Translations under genes and position numbers: made by a program
Shown: positions 35,358 through 43,213 of the stretch, piece by piece
Numbering within the stretch: the first letter of the stretch is position 1
How the letters are laid out: every line of letters starts with the position of its first letter
The notes under the pieces: generated by a model
Told to the model about the DNA's origin: nothing
The model's input: the letters and a program-made list of their open reading frames with translations, nothing else
Databases searched by the model: none
DNA from: a virus
DNA length: 53,385 nucleotides
Reading direction: 5' to 3' (one strand)
IMG/VR virus record: IMGVR_UViG_3300034094_000156
Coordinates: 1 to 53,385 of that record

Positions 35358-35738
35358 TCACCGATTACGTCGTAATATCTTTGGAATTGGCGTTTTTCTA
35401 CGATTTTTCAAGTCTGGATGTTTGGGACGAATGGGAGTTTTTGTTCTTTTACTACCATTTCTATTCACATTCTGATTATGACCATTTCTATCATAGTCGT
35501 GATCGTAATCGTAATCATAGTCGTGATCGTAATCATAGTCGTAGTCATACTCATAGTCATAGTCATAATCATCATAGTAATTGTCATAATAATCATATTC
35601 GTAATCATAAGGGTTACACCAAAACCATGGATGAGGACAATGAGGCCTCCAATAAGGAGGCCAGTAAGGCCAGTAATCATTATCATATCCATTTATTGGA
35701 CGAGGGCGGGGTTTCATATTACTAAATTTTCTATTCAT
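35358..35738 (-). CDS. Tyr/Asp-repeat protein with Trp/Pro-rich head
   Basis: 126 residues. The head is aromatic and Pro-rich (YWPYWPPYWRPHCPHPWFW). An acidic-aromatic tract of DY dipeptides follows, some with E or H, and the tail is basic with RTKTPIRPKHPD. The opposite strand has a long open frame as well (His/Ser/Arg-rich), but this one has the more natural start. Function unknown. Alternating DY can bind Ca2+ or adhere to surfaces, so an adhesive or virion protein is possible. Coding status is likely but not certain. Confidence 0.5.
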   Translation of the reverse strand: MNRKFSNMKPRPRPINGYDNDYWPYWPPYWRPHCPHPWFWCNPYDYEYDYYDNYYDDYDYDYEYDYDYDYDHDYDYDYDHDYDRNGHNQNVNRNGSKRTKTPIRPKHPDLKNRRKTPIPKILRRNR

Positions 35739-35825
35739 TTTACTTTTTTTATTTTATAATTGTACAATATATTTTATTTATACACTTTGTACGCAATAAA
35801 CGTTTTTGTATTTCTCTATACTTTA

Positions 35826-36179
35826 TCTCAAAAATTCTAATATATTGTCTAAAACATTTTCAAAAAATTCTAAAACATTGTTCAAAAATGTCAAAAAATT
35901 CTCTAAATTTGTCAAAAATTTCTAAAACATTGTCTAAATTTGTCAAAAATTCTAAAATATTGTCTAAAACATCTCAAAAATTCTAAAATATTGTTCAAAA
36001 ATGTCAAAAAATTCTCTAAATTTGTCAAAAATTTCTAAAACATTGTCTAAATTTGTCAAAAATTCTAAAATATTGTCTAAAAAATTCTAAAATATTGTCT
36101 AAAACATCTCAAAAATTCTAAAATATTGTCTAAAACATCTCAAAAATTCTAAAATATTGTCTAAAACATCTCAAAAATG
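35826..36179. repeat. AT-rich tandem repeats
   Basis: About 350 bases made from variants of CAAAAATTCTAAAATATTGT plus CTAAAACATCT (31-base unit). A larger duplicated block of roughly 95 bases is offset by 113 (starting 35878 and 35991). No coding sense. First part of the 750-base gap before the D5 gene. Confidence 0.8.
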
Positions 36180-36182
36180 TTT

Positions 36183-36471
36183 AATTATACCTCAATTTAT
36201 GGTCTCCTACCTCAATATACCTCAATTATACCTCAATTATACCTCAATTAATGGTCTCCTACCTCAATTACCTCAATTTTTTAACTTCTTTCTGTAAAAA
36301 AAATAATTAAAGAAATAAAAATATATAAAAAGATAAAAAGATTGAGGTAATTGAGGTAATTGAGGTAATTGAGGTAGGAAATTAACTGAGACGAAGGTAA
36401 TCGTTTGAATTTTTAAAAAACAAAAACATAAAAAATTACTAAAAAAATGATTGGGGTATATTGAGGTAGGA
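36183..36471. repeat. Nested inverted repeats built from CCTCAATTA iterons
   Basis: Seven or more copies of (A)CCTCAAT(T)A on the left (36188-36277) face inverted copies on the right: four tandem 9-mers ATTGAGGTA at 36341-36376 and one more near 36460. Two perfect nested arm pairs were checked base by base: 36258-36277 with 36359-36378 (20 bp) and 36205-36221 with 36455-36471 (17 bp). TGGTCTCCTACCTCAAT occurs twice in the left arm. It lies 18 bases past the stop of the D5 gene. A cruciform or stem-rich RNA is possible. Candidate origin or structural element; no direct proof. Confidence 0.75.
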
Positions 36472-36488
36472 ATTGGTAAAAAATATGA

Positions 36489-39413
36489 TTATTTATCTAA
36501 AATTTGCAAGTTTTGCCACCCTTTGTATTTAATATCACCTACCCAAAATTGTTTGTATTCCCAATCTACATTTGTATACCTTTCTTTGATATATTTTTCC
36601 ATTTCCTTTCGGTATTTACCTAGTTGTCTTGTACTAATCTTTTTACCAATATACACTTCTATCGTATCTTGTAACTTTAAAATTGACCCAGGTTTATATT
36701 CCACATTTTCCTCTAGCCAATTGTAGAATTCGTTATTTTCTTGACGATATTCATTAGTTTTGACTTGTACTTCTATCGGCTCTTTTACATCACGAAAATA
36801 ATAATCCAATAGGATCTTTATAAATGTCTGACGCCACGTAATGTCTTCTCTCATTCGAGATGGCAATGTACGATCTATTTTAAACTCGTTTGAATCTTTC
36901 GGCTCATCTACAAAACGTGAAGGAAAATCAATAACACGAATACGTCTCCACAAAGCAGTATCTTCACCCTTAATTTCAGGCAATTCATTACAAGCCAGAA
37001 ACAACTTTGCTTCCATAACAAATGATATCGAATCCTGATATAATCCCCGTGCCACAATTTCCTCACTACCAGTTAGTTCCTTTAACAAACCAATATTAAT
37101 CTTTTCTCCATCTTCGGGTTCACTTAGGAACGCAAAGCGCTTATGCATTAACTTTATTTTTTCACTATTTGCTTCGTTTGCATTATTACGTTTACGTGTT
37201 AATAACGTGACTTCTACCTTTTCTCCAAATTCTCCCATTGCTAATTTCATCAAGTTTAATAATTGACTCTTACCATTTGCTCCAGAATCACCAATAAACA
37301 TCAAAAAATATGTATTTGGAATATCGCCATTAAGACACTCGCTCATTTTTTTTAGAACATAGTCCCTAACACCTCTATTTGGAAGGACTTGTTCCAAAAA
37401 TGTATATACTTCCTTGTTATTACAATCTGGATCGTATTCATAACTTACCGTAAGGTTAACATAATCCTCCTTTTTTGTTTCACGAAAATTGTTTTCTAAA
37501 AGATCATATACTCCATTTGAAAAAGGCAAAAGATGTTTTTTACTGTTCAAATTTGAAATAAACGACTCATCATTATAATACATTTTAGCGCCCTTTATAA
37601 TTTCCTCCTCAAAACCAGGTTTATATATTTTATTTGTAAGACTTTTTATATTCTTGACAAGATTGTTACTCGTATCACCTCCCCTTTTTTCATAATGAGA
37701 TTTTATTGTATTAAAATTATTTGACAACTTTACTATACGTTTACGTAGTTCTAAAGATTCTCTATCAGATCGCCAAATAGATCCATTAAAATAATACCAC
37801 ATACCATTTGTATATTTGAAATCAACTTCTATTTTATGCAACAATTCACTTATTTTGATTACTTTATGACCATCCAATACTTGATTGTATAATTTTGTTA
37901 ATTCTTTGTTTCTGAATATACAATTATCCAATTGTACATCACAACTAAATTCCTCTTCGCCATTGTAATAATTGTTTTGAATGTTAATATTCACCGTCCC
38001 CGTGTTCACTAATTGATTATAATTCAAAAAGAACGTATTGAGATGTTTATATTTATCAGCTATGGGTATCAACGTGTTTTTGGGAAATATACTTTTGCAC
38101 ACTTTACACTTTAAACAATAACCATTGTCACTTATTTGATGTTCTACGTGACACTCTGGACACTTACCACTCATTTTCATTATAGAATTTTGACTTACAT
38201 CTCCCCGAAAAACCATTTCTGTCTTGTCGAATTGAATTTCTTGAATAGTTGTATCAAAATTTTCAGTAATGTAATCTTTACACTCCTTGATCGCTCTTTG
38301 AATCAACTCTTGCTCTACTTTATTTACACGCAAACACTTGAGAATAATCTCATTCAATTCTTTTGGAAACGAATTGATTTTGATTTCATTATGTTTAAAG
38401 TCCTTACAATCAATATCGTGACATTTTTGTTTTGAACTATATGTATCTATAACTATATATTGATGATTTGATCGATGCTCTCGATCTATATTATGACAAA
38501 ATTCATCATTAAGTGCAACTATAATACAATTTAATTCGTGATCTATCAATATTTCCCTTATGTCTTTTTCACGATATTTGTAATTTTTTCTAACAAAATG
38601 TTTAATAATATCACAATCAGCTCCTGTCAACTCTTTTTGTACTGGTAAATAGGTAGTGTCCATTGTTACAATATCTGTAACATCTACATCTACTGTTTCA
38701 GCTGCATCTGTCTTTTCTTGTTCCGGTTTCTTTTCCTTATATATTAAACCAAAAACATCTGATAAAGTATCTATAGTCTCTGAATTAGGTTGATAGTCAC
38801 ACACAAACGTATCTACAAACTCAAAATCGTCACTGTTCTCATTTTTCAATAGTGGTCTGTATTCACCACTCTTTGTGCTTTGATATGTTCTAAACAACCC
38901 CTCTCTATAAACTGACGTATCTACTATTTTTTTACGTGTTAAATCACTAAACGTATATTCCGTAAATTTACGAAACCCCTTTACATTCTTGAAATAAACA
39001 AAGGAATTTGTATCCTTTTTGAGTAATATAAAAATCAAGTGATACGATCTTTTGTTAGTATCGTGAGACTCTAGAATTATTGTCTTGTGAATATCTAAAT
39101 CATAAGTGTCCTTAAATACATCTTTTAAACGATCACAAACAGACGCTATAATATTCGTATGATTATCATACTCTTCTGGATTTTTTTCTTGATATATTTC
39201 AATGTCCATAAAATATTTCACTATACTGTTTTCGTGAACAAATTCATAATAACTTGGGGCAATTCTTTGTTCCGTATCAGTTTCATCTTGTATCAAACGA
39301 CTAAAGTCTACATAATTTTTTAATATAAAAAACTTTTTAATATCATTATTACACAGTATATTACCTGGCTTTAAATATTTCAAAGCAGTACTTTTTCTTG
39401 CAAATACCTTCAT
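36489..39413 (-). CDS. D5-like primase-helicase
   Basis: 974 residues, core replication enzyme of giant viruses. The N-terminal primase-like region has YFMDIEIYQEK (acidic DxE) near residue 70 and later HDIDCKDFKHNEIKI. A zinc-ribbon (CPECHVEHQ...CLKCKVC) is at ~425-445. The C-terminal helicase is superfamily 3: Walker A GDSGANGKSQ (~705), Walker B/sensor segment RFAFLSEPEDGEKIN, FLACNELPEIKGEDTALWRR and RVIDFPSRF. This matches D5/VV-D5-type proteins that unwind and prime DNA at forks. It is preceded by AT-rich DNA and followed by the nested inverted repeats. Assignment sure. Confidence 0.93.
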   Translation of the reverse strand: MKVFARKSTALKYLKPGNILCNNDIKKFFILKNYVDFSRLIQDETDTEQRIAPSYYEFVHENSIVKYFMDIEIYQEKNPEEYDNHTNIIASVCDRLKDVFKDTYDLDIHKTIILESHDTNKRSYHLIFILLKKDTNSFVYFKNVKGFRKFTEYTFSDLTRKKIVDTSVYREGLFRTYQSTKSGEYRPLLKNENSDDFEFVDTFVCDYQPNSETIDTLSDVFGLIYKEKKPEQEKTDAAETVDVDVTDIVTMDTTYLPVQKELTGADCDIIKHFVRKNYKYREKDIREILIDHELNCIIVALNDEFCHNIDREHRSNHQYIVIDTYSSKQKCHDIDCKDFKHNEIKINSFPKELNEIILKCLRVNKVEQELIQRAIKECKDYITENFDTTIQEIQFDKTEMVFRGDVSQNSIMKMSGKCPECHVEHQISDNGYCLKCKVCKSIFPKNTLIPIADKYKHLNTFFLNYNQLVNTGTVNINIQNNYYNGEEEFSCDVQLDNCIFRNKELTKLYNQVLDGHKVIKISELLHKIEVDFKYTNGMWYYFNGSIWRSDRESLELRKRIVKLSNNFNTIKSHYEKRGGDTSNNLVKNIKSLTNKIYKPGFEEEIIKGAKMYYNDESFISNLNSKKHLLPFSNGVYDLLENNFRETKKEDYVNLTVSYEYDPDCNNKEVYTFLEQVLPNRGVRDYVLKKMSECLNGDIPNTYFLMFIGDSGANGKSQLLNLMKLAMGEFGEKVEVTLLTRKRNNANEANSEKIKLMHKRFAFLSEPEDGEKINIGLLKELTGSEEIVARGLYQDSISFVMEAKLFLACNELPEIKGEDTALWRRIRVIDFPSRFVDEPKDSNEFKIDRTLPSRMREDITWRQTFIKILLDYYFRDVKEPIEVQVKTNEYRQENNEFYNWLEENVEYKPGSILKLQDTIEVYIGKKISTRQLGKYRKEMEKYIKERYTNVDWEYKQFWVGDIKYKGWQNLQILDK

Positions 39414-39456
39414 ATCTATTTTAAAAAAAGTTTATTATCTTCTGAATAAGACGACG

Positions 39457-39478
39457 TTTTATTATATTATTAATAAAA
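39457..39478 (-). terminator. 3'-end hairpin, 8-bp stem
   Basis: TTTTATTA-TATTAT-TAATAAAA, just downstream of the Lys/Ser repeat gene on the minus strand. Confidence 0.5.
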
Positions 39479-39500
39479 TGTAGTTTAATTTTAAATCCGT

Positions 39501-40610
39501 TTACATTTTCTTGGAAGACTTTCTCTTGGAGCTCTTTCGCTTTGGAGACTTTCTCTTGCTAGACTTTCTCTTTACAGATCGTTTAGCCTTCTTGCTGGAC
39601 TTTCTCTTGACAGATCGTTTAGCCTTCTTGCTGGACTTTCTCTTGACAGATCGTTTAGCCTTTTTGCTGGACTTTCTCTTGACAGATCGTTTAGCCTTTT
39701 TGCTGGACTTTCTCTTGACAGATCGTTTAGCCTTTTTGCTAGACTTTCTCTTGGCAGATCGTTTAGCCTTTTTGCTGGACTTTCTCTTGACAGATCGTTT
39801 AGCCTTTTTGCTGGACTTTCTCTTGACAGATCGTTTAGCCTTCTTGCTAGACTTTCTCTTAGAGCTCTTTCTCTTTGAACTCTTACGTTTAGGAGATTTG
39901 CTCTTTGAAGATTTAGTAGGAGAAGGTGCCTTCTTAACAGATCGCTTAGCCTTCTTGCTAGACTTGCGCTTAACAGATCGCTTAGCCTTCTTGCTGGACT
40001 TGCGCTTAACAGATCGCTTAGCCTTCTTGCTGGACTTGCGCTTGACAGATCGCTTAGCCTTTTTGCTGGACTTGCGCTTGACAGATCGCTTAGCCTTTTT
40101 GCTGGACTTGCGCTTAACAGATCGCTTAGCCTTCTTGCTGGACTTGCGCTTAACAGATCGCTTAGCCTTCTTGCTGGACTTGCGCTTAACAGATCGCTTA
40201 GCCTTCTTTGATGACTTTCTACGTTTGCTATAAGCACCACCTCTTCGTGCGTTGTATGCTGCCAAATCTTTTTCGTATTCTTCTCTGTTACCAGTTACAC
40301 TCCAATGTCCAGATTGTTTAGAAGCCTTTGTTGGAGCCATATAGTTACCACCCTTTTGAGGAGAAGGTCCTGCTTGAACCTTTCCATAACCAGAACAATG
40401 TCCCTTTACACATCTTTCCCATACAAGTTTTTTACCTTTAAAGTTAACTTGGTACATTTTACCATCTCGCCCCTTTCTCTTAGTACCGAGAGGCAAAGAA
40501 GTTGGAGATTGTTTTGGAGTATGAACACTTCGTTTTTTGTGAGATCTTTTTTTATGAGATCTCGATTTCTTAGCACCACCCAACAAATTTGAGATAAAGT
40601 TTTCAATCAT
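39501..40610 (-). CDS. Highly basic Lys/Ser repeat protein
   Basis: 369 residues. The head has GTKRKGRDGKMYQVNFKGKK, a small domain seen in many giant-virus proteins (GT-x-K-G-x-DG-x-x-Y-x-V...GKK-x-W). Then come about 16 copies of a 12-residue unit, KRKSSKKAKRSV, in two blocks of eight separated by a Pro/Ser linker, and an RKSPKRKSSKR tail. At DNA level the unit is 36 bases. Such sequence is like histone tails or protamines and could package or condense DNA; Ser sites may be kinase-regulated. Repeat number is probably variable among isolates. Function inferred. Confidence 0.75.
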   Translation of the reverse strand: MIENFISNLLGGAKKSRSHKKRSHKKRSVHTPKQSPTSLPLGTKRKGRDGKMYQVNFKGKKLVWERCVKGHCSGYGKVQAGPSPQKGGNYMAPTKASKQSGHWSVTGNREEYEKDLAAYNARRGGAYSKRRKSSKKAKRSVKRKSSKKAKRSVKRKSSKKAKRSVKRKSSKKAKRSVKRKSSKKAKRSVKRKSSKKAKRSVKRKSSKKAKRSVKRKSSKKAKRSVKKAPSPTKSSKSKSPKRKSSKRKSSKRKSSKKAKRSVKRKSSKKAKRSVKRKSSKKAKRSAKRKSSKKAKRSVKRKSSKKAKRSVKRKSSKKAKRSVKRKSSKKAKRSVKRKSSKKAKRSVKRKSSKRKSPKRKSSKRKSSKKM

Positions 40611-40679
40611 TGTTTTTATAATATAAGCAAATATTTTTTTTTCCCGTAATTCGCTCTTTAATGTTTATTTTAAACACCC

Positions 40680-40763
40680 TTAAAAATACTTAAACTTTTT
40701 TCTCAATAAACTTGATACCTGAACATTATCGGTCAAACCAATCCAATGAAATTTTTTTGCCAT
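40680..40763 (-). other. Short open frame, possible decayed coding remnant
   Basis: Minus strand, 27 residues (MAKKFHWIGLTDNVQVSSLL plus a basic end). The frame stays open upstream for about nine codons (KDKELKQ) to a run of ten A and a stop, just after the kinase gene. It may be a lost C-terminal extension or a gene fragment. Only weak support. Confidence 0.25.
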
Positions 40764-40811
40764 TTGTTTTAATTCTTTATCCTTTTTTTTTTACTAATAA
40801 TTTTTGAGCTT

Positions 40812-41720
40812 TCACTTTTCCCACTCTAATTTATCCGTCTTGTAATTTCTGGATTTGTATAGATTGAAAAACATCTTTTTCAATGCAGAATAATGAGGTT
40901 TTTCATCAAAATCTAGGTTTCTAATGTACTTTAAAAAGATAACAAACTCTTTTGGCATATCCTGGCATAATATTTCAGGCGTTGTTTCACGTTTCTTTTC
41001 ACCTATAAGTCTATATCTTTCTTTTTTATCTTTATGCTTTATACCTTGCCAAGGTAATTTACCCTTGTACATATAAATCAAAATATACGCAATCGCTTCC
41101 AAATCATCTTTACGAGATTGCTCTTGATTCATATGAGCAGCAATACTAGCATATCGTGCTGTTCCACAAAATTTCTTTTTATCGCAAAAATCAATATGCT
41201 TTCCATTTCTCTTAATGTATTTTTTAGCCAAACCAAAATCTATACAGTATAATTTAGACTGTTCTGTGTATCCTATTGCAAAATTGTCCGGTTTAATATC
41301 TCTATGTATATAACCACAAGTATGAACGTGTTTAATAATATCTATCATTGACATTGCCAAAAGTATTATTGTTTTCATACCAAACTTTTTATGTGACGAT
41401 AAAAGAGATTCTAAACTAGGACCAAGCAAATCCATAACTATGACTTTTGCATCCTTACTCTTTACTATTTTCATATTCGCTATACCACGTTCTGGATTTG
41501 ATATATGTTTATAAACACGAGCTTCATCCATTAAGGAAGGTAATCCATCTCTTTCTTTTGTTTTTATGGGTATTTTTAAGGCGACTTTGTCTCCTGTAAC
41601 TTTGTGAACTGCTTCAAATACATTCCCAAAAGACCCAGAGCTTATGTATTTTGTTATTCTGTAACGGTTAACTGTAGTTCCTATTAAACCACGCAAATCT
41701 TTAATGTTAGAATCATCCAT
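40812..41720 (-). CDS. Casein-kinase-1-like Ser/Thr protein kinase
   Basis: 302 residues, about the length of a bare kinase domain. The Gly-rich loop is ISSGSFGNVFEA and VALKI carries the ATP-site Lys. The catalytic loop is YIHRDIKPDNFAIG, and DFGLAKKY is the metal-binding DFG. The CK1 family marks are FCGTARYASIAAHMNQEQSR (the replacement of the APE motif) and KGKLPWQGIK. It probably phosphorylates acidic or primed Ser/Thr sites, perhaps of the viral Lys/Ser and poly-Ser proteins (inference). Upstream sequence has AATTTTTATTAATATTAAT and no strict early word. Confidence 0.9.
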   Translation of the reverse strand: MDDSNIKDLRGLIGTTVNRYRITKYISSGSFGNVFEAVHKVTGDKVALKIPIKTKERDGLPSLMDEARVYKHISNPERGIANMKIVKSKDAKVIVMDLLGPSLESLLSSHKKFGMKTIILLAMSMIDIIKHVHTCGYIHRDIKPDNFAIGYTEQSKLYCIDFGLAKKYIKRNGKHIDFCDKKKFCGTARYASIAAHMNQEQSRKDDLEAIAYILIYMYKGKLPWQGIKHKDKKERYRLIGEKKRETTPEILCQDMPKEFVIFLKYIRNLDFDEKPHYSALKKMFFNLYKSRNYKTDKLEWEK

Positions 41721-41843
41721 TAATTTTTATTAATATTAATATTGTGGAAACTAAACACAATACAAATTAATTTTTAAATTACTTAAACAATTTACCTCAT
41801 AAGGAAAAACTGAATATTTATTTTATTTTGATCATTGTATAAA

Positions 41844-42464
41844 ATGCGTAGTCTACTAATTATATTTAGTCTATTAACTGGATTTACTATTGGTTATCCC
41901 GTAGATAATTCTTTAGTTAAAAGAGGTAAGGAAAATGAAATTGAAATTGAAACTGACACTATTGAAATTGAAACTGAAGCTAAACATAAAAATAGAAATC
42001 GGGGAGGCAGACTTGTAAAACGTCGTAAAACTCGTAAAAGAAAAGGATCAGATGATATAACTTATGATGTAAGTGTTTTCAAACGTCGTAGATCTGGTAC
42101 ACAACCAGAAGACACTCTTCACACTGAAACTAAGCATAAAAATAGAAATCGGGGAAATAAAGGTAAGAAAACTTCTACAAGTGGTGCTGCTTCTACTTCT
42201 ACTACAAATAGTGCTGTGGCTACTTCTACAAGTAATACTGCTTCTACTACTACAGATAGTGCTGCTTCTACTTCTACAAGTAATACTGCTTCTACTACTA
42301 CAAATAGTGCTGCTTCTACTTCTACAAGTAATACTGCTTCTACTACTACAAATAGTGCTGTGGCTACTTCTACAAGTGGTGCTGCTTCTACAAGTAATAC
42401 TACTTCTACTACAAGTGGTGCTGCTTCTACTACTACAGCTTCACCTACCTCTTCACTTATTTAA
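41844..42464 (+). CDS. Secreted Ser/Thr-rich repeat protein with dibasic sites
   Basis: 206 residues from ATG 41844; a TTG nine bases upstream is unlikely. A signal peptide is clear (MRSLLIIFSLLTGFTIGYP). A charged region follows with LVKRG, LVKRRKTRKRKG and FKRRRS, which look like kexin/furin sites, and two copies of TKHKNRNRG-like sequence. The last ~90 residues are mucin-like repeats (TSTSNTASTTTNSAA). It may be an O-glycosylated surface or secreted protein processed at KR sites. Repeat length is likely variable. The 3' end overlaps the convergent membrane-protein gene by 12 bases. Confidence 0.7.
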   Translation: MRSLLIIFSLLTGFTIGYPVDNSLVKRGKENEIEIETDTIEIETEAKHKNRNRGGRLVKRRKTRKRKGSDDITYDVSVFKRRRSGTQPEDTLHTETKHKNRNRGNKGKKTSTSGAASTSTTNSAVATSTSNTASTTTDSAASTSTSNTASTTTNSAASTSTSNTASTTTNSAVATSTSGAASTSNTTSTTSGAASTTTASPTSSLI

Positions 42465-42770
42465 TTGTAGGTATAATTCATAGAGTATAAAAACAACTAT
42501 TATTTTGTATAAGTTTAAAGATCTATCAAATAACTGTCTGTTTAAAAAGGTATCTTGCTTTGTTAAAACGTGTACTACTACACCTAAAGGTAATAGCGTT
42601 AAATAATAGGCTTTTCTGGATATATTAAGGTAAGATCTAATGTAATTTTCTACGATATATGCTACTAAAAATGTTATAGAAAAATCAAACAATGCTATTC
42701 CATCACCTGTATTGTTAAAAGGGGGTATGCCAAGTTTTAATCTATATTTCCGTAAGTCTGTTATGTCCAT
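42453..42770 (-). CDS. Small conserved-looking membrane protein
   Basis: 105 residues with about three hydrophobic segments (ALFDFSITFLVAYIVENYI, KAYYLTLLPLGVVVHVLT and LYKIIVVFILYELYLQ). The N-terminal IPPFNNTGDGIALFDFSITF, with an acidic residue at the helix start, recalls small membrane proteins of many algal giant viruses; I do not know their function. Topology confident, family uncertain. Confidence 0.62.
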   Translation of the reverse strand: MDITDLRKYRLKLGIPPFNNTGDGIALFDFSITFLVAYIVENYIRSYLNISRKAYYLTLLPLGVVVHVLTKQDTFLNRQLFDRSLNLYKIIVVFILYELYLQLNK

Positions 42771-42780
42771 GTAGTTTATA

Positions 42781-42808
42781 TTTTACTAATATATTTTTAT
42801 TAGTAAAA
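42781..42808 (-). terminator. 3'-end hairpin, 11-bp stem
   Basis: TTTTACTAATA-TATTTT-TATTAGTAAAA, perfect. It lies downstream of the Cys/Gly-rich membrane gene on the minus strand. Confidence 0.6.
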
Positions 42809-42835
42809 GTTAAGTTAATTGCAATTAATACTTTA

Positions 42836-43138
42836 TCACAAATACTCGTTTAATCGTATACTTTTTGGATAACACCCTCTATTACTTGGACCTATAACTG
42901 AATTATCAAATGGAAAATTTGTTCTTTCTGGGAAAAATGCTTCTCCTCTTAAATCGTATGACATATTTCTAGTTGGACAATTGGTTCTATTACAGAAAGG
43001 ACATCCTGGTCTACCACAATTACATTTTCTACCACAACCACACCCTCCAGTTCCACATCCTCCACCACAAAAAGTTTCCTTTTTGCCTAAATTATACAAG
43101 AAACACAAAATAAAAAATAATATTACTAAACGTATCAT
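42836..43138 (-). CDS. Membrane-anchored Cys/Gly-rich protein
   Basis: 100 residues. An N-terminal signal-anchor helix (IRLVILFFILCFLYNLG) is followed by a dense Cys/Gly patch (CGGGCGTGGCGCGRKCNC, then CPFCNRTNC). This could bind zinc, copper or iron-sulfur, or be a disulfide-linked knot. A conserved-looking end follows (YDLRGEAFFP, PFDNSVIGPSNRG). The R-G-E/D-x...F-x-NS-x-IGP end recalls small proteins of mimivirus relatives. Function unknown; possibly a virion membrane protein exposing the Cys cluster. Confidence 0.65.
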   Translation of the reverse strand: MIRLVILFFILCFLYNLGKKETFCGGGCGTGGCGCGRKCNCGRPGCPFCNRTNCPTRNMSYDLRGEAFFPERTNFPFDNSVIGPSNRGCYPKSIRLNEYL

Positions 43139-43213
43139 TTATAAGATAACGTGATAAAAAAATTTTATAGTATTTTTATTTATAAAATTTTTTACATAAA
43201 TGTGTTAACGTTT

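Noticed and set aside
35252-35725. Plus-strand open frame rich in His, Ser and Arg
   Set aside because: Opposite strand of the Tyr/Asp repeat gene. Its start lies inside the beginning of the S74 fibre gene and it has no recognisable domain.
35826-36179. CRISPR-like array of repeats
   Set aside because: Units are contiguous AT-rich tandem repeats without unique spacers of constant length, and no cas genes are present.
39511-40233. Long plus-strand open frame reading Leu/Asp/Phe repeats
   Set aside because: It mirrors the Lys/Ser repeat gene on the other strand. The minus-strand protein has a sensible head domain and start, so the plus-strand frame is a by-product of the repeat.
41835-41843. 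Upstream TTG start for the secreted Ser/Thr-rich protein
   Set aside because: ATG at 41844 gives a clean signal peptide. Giant viruses rarely use TTG starts. The same reasoning was used at 9718 (GTG), 12356 (TTG), 12372 (TTG) and 33294 (GTG).
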